Below, in pieces: positions 36,301 through 47,015 of a stretch of 64,000 nucleotides of DNA. The translations under genes were made by a program, and so were the position numbers. This stretch comes from Amylostereum areolatum (taxonomy: Eukaryota > Basidiomycota > Agaricomycetes > Russulales > Stereaceae), in the NCBI GenBank assembly GCA_012932865.1, contig SAXG01000097.1, positions 58,536 to 122,535 on the forward strand, written 5' to 3'. Each line of letters starts with the position of its first letter. Position 1 is the first letter of the stretch. The notes under the pieces are model-generated. The model ran no database searches and was not told where the DNA came from. It saw only the letters and a list, made by a program, of their open reading frames with translations.

Positions 36301-37366
36301 GATGGTAAGTGCTCTGTCTGCTCAGTGTTGTGAGCGCTGACTGACGAATAGGGCGGGTGTGCACATTGCAGAAAGATATCGGGGCGCTCCAATACGGATT
36401 CTTTACGGGCAACGCGGGCGCAGTGGGCTTCTTCCCCGACACGGGCCATATGATCGACGAGGGCGGGGAAGGGACGGGAGTGTGCGTCTTTTCCCGTCCT
36501 TGCAGGCATACCAAAGTACTGACATTGGACGTTGGTGGCCCAGGTATCACTTGGAGCTCATCTTCGGAGGAGGCGAGTTCATCGTGGAACTCCTGGATCT
36601 CATCAACGTCCCCGAGTTCGAAACCACTTTCCTCAACTTCTGCAAGCTGTACAATGCGACCAATGCCGAGTGAGTTCTCTGTGCCCCTCGCGCGGCGTGC
36701 ATCCGTGGTCCTGACGGTTTGGTTTGCAGCCAGGTTGCGGTATACGGGAAGAGCTTCAACTCCGCAAAGACATTCCCACAGGTAAGCGTCCCTTGGTCAA
36801 AAAGCTCGGATGTGAGGTATATGATATTGCGCTTCAGTATTACGCTAGATTCCAGGCGTACGCCGGTGAGTGATATCATCCCATGCGCCTTCTGTCGTTC
36901 AAGGTTGACGCCTTGACATGGTCATACAGGCAAACGCCTAAACGACGATACTATCAAACAAGCTGCATGGAACGTCATCAATGCCACCACTGTGGGCGTG
37001 TGGCCGGCCGCGACGCAGGTCAGCGGGACGGACGTGGTCAATCCTATCAACGAGGTACTATCCTCCGCCTATACTTGGATGTTCGAATGCTGACTTCTTA
37101 CGCGATGTGCGATAAAGATTGTGAACTTGAACACGAACGACTCGGCACAGTTCTCGTTGGCGCAGTACGGTGTGCTCGCGTTGGCACCGGATCAGGCTCC
37201 CACAAGCTTCGTTGAGACTATGCTGGACGATGTCACTATCACGGGCCCGGACCCTGGGGAAAAGGGATGGTCGAAGAGGGAGGAGTCTGTCGCAGAGACG
37301 TCCTCCGTCGTGGTCGTCAAAGGGAAGAAGACTAGTTTGTGGAGGCGAGCGCTGTGTATGATGTGA
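33397..37366 (+). CDS. Exo-rhamnogalacturonan lyase-like protein, PL26 (PcRGLX type)
   Basis: This is a many-exon gene whose spliced product is about 950 residues. The N-terminal RIFT-barrel-like domain reads DGVDLQWLDGKAP, then WPLAYWPDGSLKWTGHA across the first intron. Further recognisable segments are AVFNKTGSTLIDSLQLNG, VRFYVSSGATAVRMVHFFIY, YEDVGDPDPNP, EFYASHNLFGGFW, RQFYGFWDYGDVMHTYD, WRYDVGGYAWDNGE, SEVDFHHTGPFAG, HHVTHWGDGAKEARVS, YHLELIFGGGEFI and NLNTNDSAQFSLAQYGVL. This order matches the PcRGLX/YetA-like family, whose founding fungal enzyme removes unsaturated galacturonosyl-rhamnose from rhamnogalacturonan I ends. No signal peptide is encoded from the ATG at 33397, so either the enzyme is intracellular and acts on imported oligomers, or an upstream exon was missed. 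The gene is convergent with a glyoxal oxidase 225 nt away. Confidence 0.85.
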
Positions 37367-37590
37367 GGCATGCCGGCGCTGTGGTATAACTTATGTGTGA
37401 ATATTTTGTATCGGGTGGCCCGGATAGAGCCCTTTTCATCAGGATTCGAATGGTTGACAAGGGTCGCACGCTACACGGTGGAAGATAAAGCCTGAACTCG
37501 AACACCACTCCTTCCCAAAAGACACACTGACTACGCATGGACCCAAAAGATATACGCATATGACCCCCGTTTCCCACCGAATCTCTCGTC

Positions 37591-39556
37591 TCATTCAAGA
37601 ATCGGCGGCGGTGCACCGCTCCCTGCAATGATCTGCACGCCCTTGCTCGTCACGTCATCCACCGTCAAGAAGACCGTCGCCGGCCCAGGCGGGTACACGC
37701 GCCCGCTGGGCGGCATCGTGAACGTCAGAGACTCGCGATCCTGCGAGACTGTCGCGTCCATGAACACCAGCCGTGCGCTCGAGTGGAATGCGTGCGACGA
37801 GAAGCCGAGGTCCATCAACGAAACTTCCCAGCCGCGACCGTTCGTGAGTGCCGCTTCGACCGAAATGCGAACACGAGATGCTCACCTTGGACCTTGGACG
37901 CCTGCAGCGAGCTCGGGATCGTGATCGGCACCGTTACCTGCTCCCCAAACCCGACCTTGGCCGGCAGGCTCCCGAGCGTGGGCCGCTCGACAAACATGAA
38001 TGGCGGGTCGAGCGTCTCGACCCTGAACTCGCTGGGGAATTTTATCCCGGGGCCGGGAAGCGTCGCATTCCCGTTCGGATTGCTGCCTGCTATGAGGAAA
38101 TTTCCCTGGGGCGTGAGCGTGACGCTCGAGTGGTACATTCGTGCGATGTCCGACGTCGGCATGTCCTCGTTGTTGATGCGCTGTCCGAGCGGGAGATCCG
38201 GCGTGTACAACGACGGCGTCCCCACGGGGTGGTCCGCGTTCGAGTCCCCGATGGCATCGGATACCTGAGCGAGCGCGGCGAAGCCCGTGCGTCCGCCGTT
38301 CGTGATGAGCACTTGGCCGTTGGGGAGATGCACCATCTCCGGCATCGTGCGCGGCTCGAGCATGTGTTCGACCTCCCAGCCCTTCGCGATGCCCTCCTCC
38401 GTGAGCGTGATGCGGCTGCACTGCGTTGTTGCGGGGGTCTGAGAGGACAGGTTCGCGGGCGGGACGGTGTCGGTCTGGGTGCCGCCACAGATGAGCACTT
38501 CGGGAGTGTAGTCGGGCGGAGAGAGCGGGAGGAGGATGCCCGAGCCGTCGATCGGATTGGTGACGCGGACGTTGTTCGGGATGTCGGGGAGGATGGTCTC
38601 GGTGTTGGCTTCGACGTCGTAAATGATGGACTGGTTGTTCGCGACGATGAAGACTCGCCCGTCGGGTAAGGCGAAGCCCCTGAAGAAAATCGTAAGTATA
38701 TTGGGTGATACTAATGAAGATAGACAAAAACGCCGTACCTGGGGAACAAGTTTGAAGGCAAACTCCTCTCTAAGAAAGCCGACGGCCGCACGACACCGTT
38801 GTCTTTCGGTGGGAAGAATTCAAATGTATTCTCTGGGTCGATGTTGTAAAATGCCGCCTCCTCATGAGTGCCTGTGCTTTGGGGATTAACGCGGTCAACT
38901 GTTACCTGCGAATGCGTACGTACCGCCAATGATCATAAGACTACCGTCGAAAATACGGACGGAAGACGGGTACCAGCGCGGGGAAGCGAGTGTGAGTGTC
39001 TTCGGGTCCTCGAAGAGTGTACAACCGTCGCCGGAAGGAGAATCACAGGGCTCGAAGATGCGAATGGCGTTGTTTCCAGGCAAGATTCCCGGATTCCCTG
39101 GGAATCCCTTCTCGTCACCACCGATGCTGACCTATATACCGCGCAAAGAGACACAGTGAGCTACATCGCTTACAGCGAACTACACATTTCGCCGCCATAC
39201 CATGCTCCCATTACTGATCAGGGCACCAGTAGCGCAAAACGAGTTGGTCAGCACGTCGATAGCTTTGACAGTGCTCGTCTCTAGATCCCAGAGAGCACCC
39301 CAGGCGGAGTGGTTGTTGATCTGCAATGGGTCGTTGCTGGCACCTGTTCATGCTGATGTTAGTCGATGCGACCCACCAAATGAAGAAGAAACTGTGACCT
39401 ACGGTCGAACATAAGGACGAGCGACGGGGACACGACGATCGCCTCCAACGCGACGATTCCGGAGCGGGTTTGTTTTAGGTCGAAACGCCATTGTGGCGCG
39501 GTAGGCGCGGCGAGAACGAGAGCAGGGACCACAGAGAGGAGAATTCGCGACCACAT
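37591..39556 (-). CDS. Glyoxal oxidase, radical copper oxidase (AA5_1)
   Basis: Extracellular enzyme that oxidises aldehydes and reduces oxygen to hydrogen peroxide for lignin peroxidases. A signal peptide ([18 protein letters not shown]) is followed by a kelch-type propeller. The expected radical-copper residues are visible: Cys in NSFCATGAL, Tyr in SPRWYPSS, the Tyr-His pair in ARMYHSSV and the late His in [10 protein letters not shown], which bind copper and form the Cys-Tyr cofactor in galactose and glyoxal oxidases. The C-terminal Ig-like domain ends with the [18 protein letters not shown] strand typical of the family. Several introns are present. Presence of this enzyme is typical of white-rot fungi. 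It may supply peroxide while the neighbouring PL26 gene acts on pectin, but co-regulation is inference. Confidence 0.93.
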
Positions 39557-40929
39557 CGTGAGTATTTTTTTGCGGGCGAAAGCTGAGACTCCACCGACGT
39601 ACCCTCATCGTTCAAATACACGTTCTATGAGAGAAAAACAGCACGGACGTTTGAGGTTCTGTGGGATGCCGGCCACATAAAATGCCCTTTTTCGACATCC
39701 TTGGCCTGGGTATGAGTTCGAGGTGGGTATCAAAGAGGGGTACAAGGTGTACTGAGCCCTGTCAGTTGACGTTTCTGTGGGAGATTCACGGCGTTAGTTC
39801 ACGTACAAGTGAGGCAATTACATGTGACTACAGAGCGGAGAAAGGTATGCGTACTCACGGGTATCTTCTATCTATCTTCCATATTCGACAACTTGGAACT
39901 TCAGTAGACTCGGAGTTCAAGGCAGAGAGTTTCCAAGCTATAGAAGGCGGAATACCGATAGCTATGCGCCCTTTAGACTCGACCCGGTTCCCAAGGGCGG
40001 GATAATGGTGCTCCACTGGGGTTGGAAACAAGATCTCTACCGACATATCGGGTCACGGAAGATCCTGAAGTAGCTGGTATAGATTGTAAGACGCGCTGAT
40101 TCATCCATACGTAGGGGGCGTGGGCAGAGTGAAAGCAATGAGGGTGACCGTGACGGCGACTCGCGCCGAGCGTAAGAAATTGCCAAGAAAAAACAGGACC
40201 CACGCGCCGCAGGAAACGTGACTGGGCTGTACCGCACACGTGACTTACCATTCGGTCGCACGCGACAACATAAGAACTCGAGGTTCAGGATATCTCTCTT
40301 ACTCATCAGCGTCCACATAAGTGGATAACGCGTCAGATGTACCTAATAGCACCTCTCCTTCACTGCGCGGCGACATGGCTGACCCACACGAAGAACACTG
40401 ACTTTATCGCGCCCGGCCGGTCGAATGTCCAAGTTCCAACGGAGGGTGCGCTGTATGGCTCACACTTCCTGTCTCCCTCTAAAATTTGTTTGCGACTTCT
40501 CGCCGTCAAGGAAGCTACTGAAAGGGCCCAACACAAGCAGATCCAATCAGCCAACCCGAGCGTGCCCAACACCCCGCATGTTCCACGTTCCGACGCCGAT
40601 TATGGGGGCTGCAACATGCATGCTTGCGTCGACTGACAGAACTAGAGCAGTAAGATCCGCGCTACCAGTTGGTCATAGGCTGTGCACAACATGTCCGGTA
40701 GTCACTGGGCCAGCCTCGTGAATACAGAACGTACGTATCGACAGCTTTTGTCTATTTTGTTGGTGGCGTACATAAATGGGAGCCCAAGCTCCTGCCGATG
40801 CCATGTGTTACGCTCTGCAGCGATAGCCTTAGCTTCTTTGGGGTACGAATTGGATAGATCAAAAGCATCGTGAGCTTGATATCAACTAAGTAAAGCTCAA
40901 GCGTCGCAATTCGGAGTCAGACGTCCCCT
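39557..40929. other. Intergenic region, about 1.4 kb
   Basis: No convincing gene, RNA or transposon. The longest frames (40337-40636 and nearby) have no domain and poor splice context. It is the glyoxal oxidase promoter side and the 3' side of ATG12 copy A. Confidence 0.5.
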
Positions 40930-41681
40930 TCAGCCCCATGCCGCCGTCGTACTGCACACACGGTCAGGACCATCGCCCGGGTCAGCACACGCGAAGATAA
41001 GAAACGAACGCGCAAGCGGGTATTCACCTGTAGTTTACGATCAGCTGCTCTTCCACCGCGAAGGCCTGGATACGGACGGGCATGTCGTCAGTCAAAAGAG
41101 CTCTAGCTCACAGCCTCGTCCGCGGCGCGGAAGCGTGAACCGCGGCACCTGCCTTGTACAAGTTCGCCACCGTGTCGTCTGGCGCGGGCGAGAAGGCAAA
41201 GTTGATGTACGTGTGCTAAGTATGCAGGTCCGTCAGCTGTCGCCAGAGTCACACGGAAAGAAGGAGAAGAGGAGGAGGGGGACGCCTGACCAGGGGCTCG
41301 TCCGCTTTCCACCGCAGCTCTTTCCGCAGAAAGACGATGACGGCCTGGAACCGGTTCGACGTCGTGATCTTGAACAGGTTTTCCTTCATGATGGGCGCGT
41401 TCCCGATGGCCTTGAAGCGCACGCGGACTGTGTCACCGGTGCGCGCGCGATCGAGGGCGAGAATGGACGGGAGGAGACGACGTCAGTTCGTGATGCTGGG
41501 ACGGAAACCGAGGGTAGCGTGACCGTCGACGAGCACCTTTTGTGGTGTCCTTGTATTTGGTGTAGGTTTCGAGCGCCCGCATTCCGTCCTCCAGCTCCGA
41601 GTCGAGGCCCTCCGTCCCTAGGATCGATGCGAGGGTGGGCCGGCTTCGCGGACGCGCGGTGGCGAGGGAGGTACTGGCCAT
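40930..41681 (-). CDS. atg12: Ubiquitin-like autophagy protein ATG12, copy A
   Basis: ATG12 is activated by Atg7, passed by Atg10 and joined to Atg5 to form the E3-like complex that lipidates Atg8. The ATG at 41681 gives a variable N-terminus (MASTSLATARPRSRPTLASI), and introns interrupt the frame five times or fewer. The beta-grasp core reads [33 protein letters not shown] and [19 protein letters not shown]. The last intron splits a Ser codon to give LIVNYSTTAAWG and stop, so the C-terminal Gly needed for conjugation is intact. Compared with copy B it has His instead of Phe just before TYIN, and its third-intron donor is a weak gtcagg. Hand alignment of the 86-residue core gives 69 identities to copy B. 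TATATATC on the minus strand (about 41868-41875) is a possible TATA box. Confidence 0.9.
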
Positions 41682-42020
41682 TGTATCGGGAGTGCACCCT
41701 TGACGTGGTTCGTGGTCGTGGTCGTGGTTGGAAGCAGAACGGCGTGGGTGGGTCCGGTGTCAGGCCGTGCGAAAATGAAGTGCAGGCGGCGGCTTTGGGC
41801 TGAGTCGGGGGCGATTGAGTGCACGCCGTGACTGGACTTGCGGCGTGTCACGGTGAGGGAAAACCAGATATATAGATTGGCTTCGATATGGAGAGGTTAC
41901 GTGGGTGTGAGTGCATACATGACGTCTACTGTCCCGACCAGGATGAAGGCGCGCAAAGGCGATTCAGCAGGCGTACGGCGGACAGAAACGAACAGGGGGG
42001 GGAGAGGTTCGAGTTCAAGC
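41682..42020. other. Intergenic, promoter of ATG12 copy A
   Basis: About 340 nt between the methyltransferase stop and the ATG12-A start, both on the minus strand. Contains the TATA-like TATATATC near 41868. Confidence 0.5.
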
Positions 42021-43169
42021 TTAGGCCTTCTTGACCATCATGAGCGCCATCGGCCATTCGACGTCGATGAACTCGGGATCGCCGTGGTCTTCCTGTGCCG
42101 TTTTCTCCTTGAGCGTGCGCCAAAAGCGGAACGCAATGTCCCCGTCGGGGTTCTGAGCGTCGTCCGGGTACCGCTCGAGGTAGGTGTGCAGGGAACTGAA
42201 GGTGCGGAAGTACGCCAGGAGATCGTCCCACGTCATGCGCTTGCGCAGGATCACGGGGCGCGGGTCGGGGAGGGAGGGATAGTGGGGGCCTGCGTGCCGA
42301 CGGGCAGAAATCAGCCCCGACGACAGCGAGAGAACGGATGCTTCGGCTGGACTACTGGCCTGTGAAGAAGACGTGCTCCCATTGCGTGAACTTGTCAGGG
42401 AGGACGTCCGTCGCCTTGGGCACGTCCGCGAAATGCCTTTCCAAGATGGAACGCCCGGGCTGCTGCCAATGGGGGCCGAGCGACCGCGCCGGATCGGTGC
42501 CGTTGGCGTAGTCGGAGATGAGAGGCGTCAGGTTGGGGAAGCGGCTGAGGCGGAACTCGGAGTATCCCTGGAAAACGACGGTCTGTTCTTTGGCACGAGA
42601 GCGGACGGAGGGAGACACGCACCCAGAACGCCGCCGTGCCGTCCTTGCGGAGGACGCGGGCGAATTCCGGCCAGGCTTTGTCCCAGTTGAACCAGTGGGC
42701 GGCTTGGGCTACGGGCGATGTGAGCTAGACTTGTCACGGCGAGGAGGGGGAGAGGGAACGTACCGGCCACGATCAGATCCACCGAGCCGTCCTCGAGGAA
42801 GGGCAGCTCTTCCGCGGAGGATTGCACGAACTGCACCTGGTTCGCCCCGCTGATGTCGGTCTGCGCGAGCGCGGCGCGCGCCTTCTCGATCATGCTCGCG
42901 CTGGGGTCGACGCCGACGACGCGCTTGAACGTGGTCAGTTCCGTCGTCGCCTGGCCTGTGCAGTATCGACCGTCGGCTACATGATTAGGAAGGGAGACGG
43001 CAAGGAACTACGCACCGGTGCCGCACCCCAAGTCGACGGCGGTGTCCCATTTGGCTCCGCGTGTCTTCTCGTGGTACTGGAAGACGAAGTCGTACAGTTG
43101 GCGGGGGTAGGTGGGGCGTGCGGCGGCGTAGCGGGCGGTGTTGAAGGTTGCTTTGCCGAATGTCGCCAT
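42021..43169 (-). CDS. SAM-dependent methyltransferase (class I, type 11)
   Basis: Starts MATFGKATFNTARYAAARPT at 43169, a common opening of fungal small-molecule methyltransferases related to yeast Tmt1/Crg1. Motif I is TAVDLGCGTG, an acidic SAM-binding Asp follows in RVVGVDPSASM, and motif post-I/II lies around SAEELPFLEDGSVDLIVA. A helical lid and C-terminal segment (WDDLLAYFRTFSSLHTYLER) end at KKA and stop 42021. Six short exons. The substrate is probably a small acid or lipid metabolite, but it is not predictable. It sits between duplicated genes (ATG12-A and bestrophin A) while nothing equivalent lies between the other copies, so it may have been inserted during or after the duplication. 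Confidence 0.88.
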
Positions 43170-43881
43170 GATTTCGGATGATTTCTCGACGGGGTTGGCG
43201 TGGGTGTAGGTGGCTGGAGAAGGAGCTCGCTGACGGATGCGACGAAGGTAGGTGAGATACTCGACGTCCAACGTCACCAGCTCTTCCGATGGCGACTCAT
43301 CTCACCGTCGGGAGCACGTGCTATGATTGAACATAAGTCTAGCTATCGCGCTCGAGTTCAGAAGATCCTTCAGAAATAGACAACGCATCGGTGCTGCATT
43401 CTTAGCGCGGAAGGATGTGTGTGTCGGAGACTCAGGGAAGACAGGATGTTGGTGGGTTTGGAGTTTCGAACCGGATTATTCTACTATCCCACGGTTATCT
43501 GGGACACATTGTTCCGACAGCGGCTACTATAAGCAAAGAGTGTAATTGCAGGCTATGCGACGAGAAGATATGCAACGGAAATATGGGACACGACAGCGTA
43601 AGTACGGCTGCGTGTATGCAGATAAGTAGATAGATGTGATGACAAACAGGAGCGATATGTATGCGACAGAACAACCCAGAAACTCGACAGTGGCACCCAG
43701 TACCACACCCTTCACATTACAGTCCTGAGACCTTCTAATAAGCATTGTCCGAAACACCCGCGAGAGCTGAAGATTCGCGTATAACAGATCGTGAAAACAC
43801 ACCGACAAAGCCGTGAAAGACAGCGGCCGTCTCGAGGGCAGGGCATCGGAACCTCGCCGCCGAAAAAAAAAAAAGCAACGA
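43170..43881. other. Intergenic region between methyltransferase and bestrophin A
   Basis: About 710 nt, moderately AT-rich, with no gene. CACGTG at 43315-43320. Confidence 0.5.
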
Positions 43882-46410
43882 TCAGTTGACGGAAAGCTCG
43901 GCGAGCATGCTGTCCTTCCCGCGCCGGACCCACTCCTCGGGCGTCAGCCGCTCGGCGGTGTCTCTGTGCGAGCTGAAGAGCGAGTCGTTGAAGATGGAGA
44001 AGGCCCAGTCCGCCGGGTTCGGTGCGGGCGTGGCGGTGATCGCGCGGAGCTCGTCGCCTGAGGGAGGAGGTGAGGAAGAAAGCGGACGGGAGGGGGAAGC
44101 GAACGTACGGATGATGTTGTGTGTAAAGTGGTCCATGTTCTGTGAGAGGACGGGGTGATGAGCGCGGATGCCTACGAACAGAGATGGAAGAGACTGACGA
44201 GATCGTTCTTGTCGTAGCCTTGGATGCGAGGAGAGGGTCAGATACCTGGCACTGATGATACATCTGTTGAGCACGCACCAAAGGGATCTGGAAAGGACGG
44301 AGTCAGTTCGGAGCACGATCACGATCGGACGGGCGACTCACTCTCGATCTCTTCGCCGGCAACGAGGAAGCCGAAGAAGATGAAGCTCTGGAAAAGCGGT
44401 TGGAAAGGCTGGGACGCAAGTGCGGTGAAACGGGGTACGAACGGCGATGGTGGTCCCGGGGATGGTGAGCCATCTGAGACTCAGCCACAGCTGGAACGGC
44501 TGCGAGCGACGACCCCTCCCGTAAGCCCGTGATCGCGCGCCGTCGACAAGAAGAGGAACGCACCAGCACGAAGCAGTACACGAGCGTCACAGCCCACAGA
44601 TGGATTGAATACCTGCCCGGACCCATCAGGAACAGATGACGACGACATGTCCATCATGCTACGCACGAGAAGGGGATGGGCGTGGTCAGGATGCGCTCCA
44701 AGCCGGTCAGCGCGTCGACGAGCTGGGAGATGGTGTTGATGAGCGTGGCTGGGTCGCGATCAGGATGAGGCATGCCGCGGTCAGGAACAGGGAGGACGGA
44801 CTGGTGGTGGGGGGGTCGATGGCCTTGCGCGCCTGCAGGGCGGCGACGTACGAGCTCTGAGGCCAACCGGGTCAGCCATGCATCGCTCCGCGAACGCGAA
44901 CAAAAACCCCCGCGCGCGGCGCCGGCGAACGCACCAAATACAGCGATATCTCGTGCGGCAAGTTGTGCGTGACGGCGCGGCTCCGCAGCTTCGCCCGGAG
45001 CCGGGCGCCCTTCTTGCCCTTGACGTCCTTGCCCTTCTTGGTGAGGAAGTGCACGAGGAGCGAGAACGGGAAGACGTCGAAGTACGAGAACTGGGGCGGG
45101 TTGCGCGCGGGCAGGAGGTAGTCCTCGACGTTCCCGATCGAGTCCATCGCGCTCCGGGCCTGCATGCTCTTCCGGGTGCTCGAGGGCTGGTACTCCTCCT
45201 GCTCGCGCCGCTCGCGCGTCGGCGGGAGCGAGTTGAGGAACTGGAGCTTTTCGGACGCGGCGGCGGGGCCGCTGGCGGTGGCGGGGAGCGGCAGGTGGGG
45301 CGCGGAGGCGGCGGCGGAGCCGAGGACGGGGCTGAGCTGCGCGCCGCGACCGCCGTCGGTGGAGCGCGTGGGCCGGTGGCGGGAGATGGAGCCGTGGCCG
45401 GTGCTTCGGGACGTGCGGCGGTCCATGGAGGGCGCGCGGACGCGCTGCGCGGTGACGGAGGTGGGGGAGAGGGGTGGGGGAGAGGGGTGGGGAGCTGGGG
45501 GCCTCGGTGTGGTGGAAGTCGGTGACGGAGGGCAGGCCGGCGGGGAGGGCGTAGGCGGGGAGGAACTTGACGAGGTGGTAGAGGTCGACGTAGTAGATGC
45601 CTTCCTCGCCGCGGAGGTAGTGCTTGACGGCGACGGCGAAGGCCTCGACGAGGTTGACGACGGTTTTCTTCTCGACGAGGACGCGGGCTTTGACTTCCTC
45701 GGTCGACATGCCTTCCTTGCCCATAGGCATAGTTTCTGTAGCGGGGTGGGGGGCGTTAGCGTCGTCTTCAACGCAGACGAGGACAGGAATCGTAAAATCG
45801 ATATTAAAGGTACCGTGTGCCACACGTGGCGCTCGGGTAGGAGAAGACTGGCACGTCGAGGCTTGGTCGAGGCGCACGGTTGTCGAGAAATAAAGCGATG
45901 GGATGAGGAGAAGCCTCGAGGGCTGTGACGAGATGGAGAGAAGAAGGGGTGTATAATGAAAGAAGGGAACCGAGGCGGAACCCACCTGGAACATGGATCC
46001 AGATCAAGCGCACGAACGTCCTGCTCGCGAGGATGATCTGCGACCAATACCTCCTCCCCTCGTTGTACCGCTCGAAACTGGACGTGGTCCTGTACGAAAT
46101 GACGAAACCGAGGACGGTACCCAAACTGCGGGGCGTCTACGTCAGCCACCTCTCACCAATCGGGAAGAGGGGGGGCGTACACGGTGAGCAAAGTGGGCGA
46201 GATACCGAGATTGAAGGTCGTGGCGCTGATGACGGACACGGCGGTCGACCAGGCAGCAAAGAAGATGAGGATGTGCCAGCAGCGGAAAAGCGCCGTGGCT
46301 AGGACTGCATTGATGAAGGTCGGCCAGAATCTGCCAGGGCGGGCGAAGGGGTCGGGCGAGCCGATGCCTGCGAGGTGGACCTCCTTGTCGTCGTGGGAGT
46401 CGTCTTGCAT
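43882..46410 (-). CDS. Bestrophin-like anion channel, copy A (UPF0187 family)
   Basis: Membrane protein of the bestrophin/RFP-TM superfamily, ion channels usually selective for chloride or bicarbonate. From ATG 46410: a first helix in TALFRCWHILIFFAAWSTAVS-like sequence, the signature SYRTTSSFERYNEGRRYW, then FVRLIWIHVP, VKHYLRGEEGIYYVDL and YALPAGLPSVTDF. A long Ser/Pro/Arg-rich loop of about 150 residues follows, then NVEDYLLPARNPPQFSYFD. C-terminal helices are in QSFIFFGFLVAGEEIE, NPFGYDKNDL and MDHFTHNIIR, and the protein ends at KDSMLAELSVN. The acidic patch NPFGYD.ND is the conserved calcium-clasp-like region of bestrophins. It is the second of two tandem copies. The disordered loop is the most divergent part between them. 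Confidence 0.87.
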
Positions 46411-47015
46411 GGCGGCCAAAGGAAAGGGGAGGGAAGAAGAAATAGGAGGCGTGAGTTCGCCGTGAGGGTTTTTAACGAGGAGGAGACCCGCCGGCGGGAG
46501 GACATATGTACTGCGAGGGACCTGATTTTCCCGTGAGCGTGGGCCTGGCCTGAGCGCTTCCGCCTGATCAACTGGTCGTTGCCCTCGCGCCCCGGAGAAG
46601 ATTTGACTTGGCATCGGGGCAGCTGGCAACGGGGTGTTCAACAGATCCCACAAAGAAACGTGTTGTGGGTAGGGCTCATAGCATTATACACCTCCGGTAC
46701 GATGGCGTAAGTTCGTACATTCGACTAACAGCAAGCACGTTGAGATGATATTCTGTCACTTTGCTACAGTGCCCCGGCGCTCAATCTAGTACTAGTACTT
46801 GTGTACAGTACACAGCAGAAACCAAGTTAGCAGGCTAACGGGCCGTTGTACACCGTTAGTACAACCGTTTACGTGATCCACCCAATAAGTACTGTACAGT
46901 GCTACTAAATGCAACAACCATAGATACAATGGATGGCGGAGGAAACCCCGCTTGATACAGTGAAAAGGAAGGGTTTAGCATAAAGGCTATCGACACAGAA
47001 TTGTCCAGACGCTGA
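46411..47015. other. Spacer between tandem bestrophin copies
   Basis: About 600 nt; the half next to copy B is AT-richer than the genes. Contains clustered gtac/tagtac palindromes (near 46789-46815 and 46887-46905). No gene. Confidence 0.5.
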
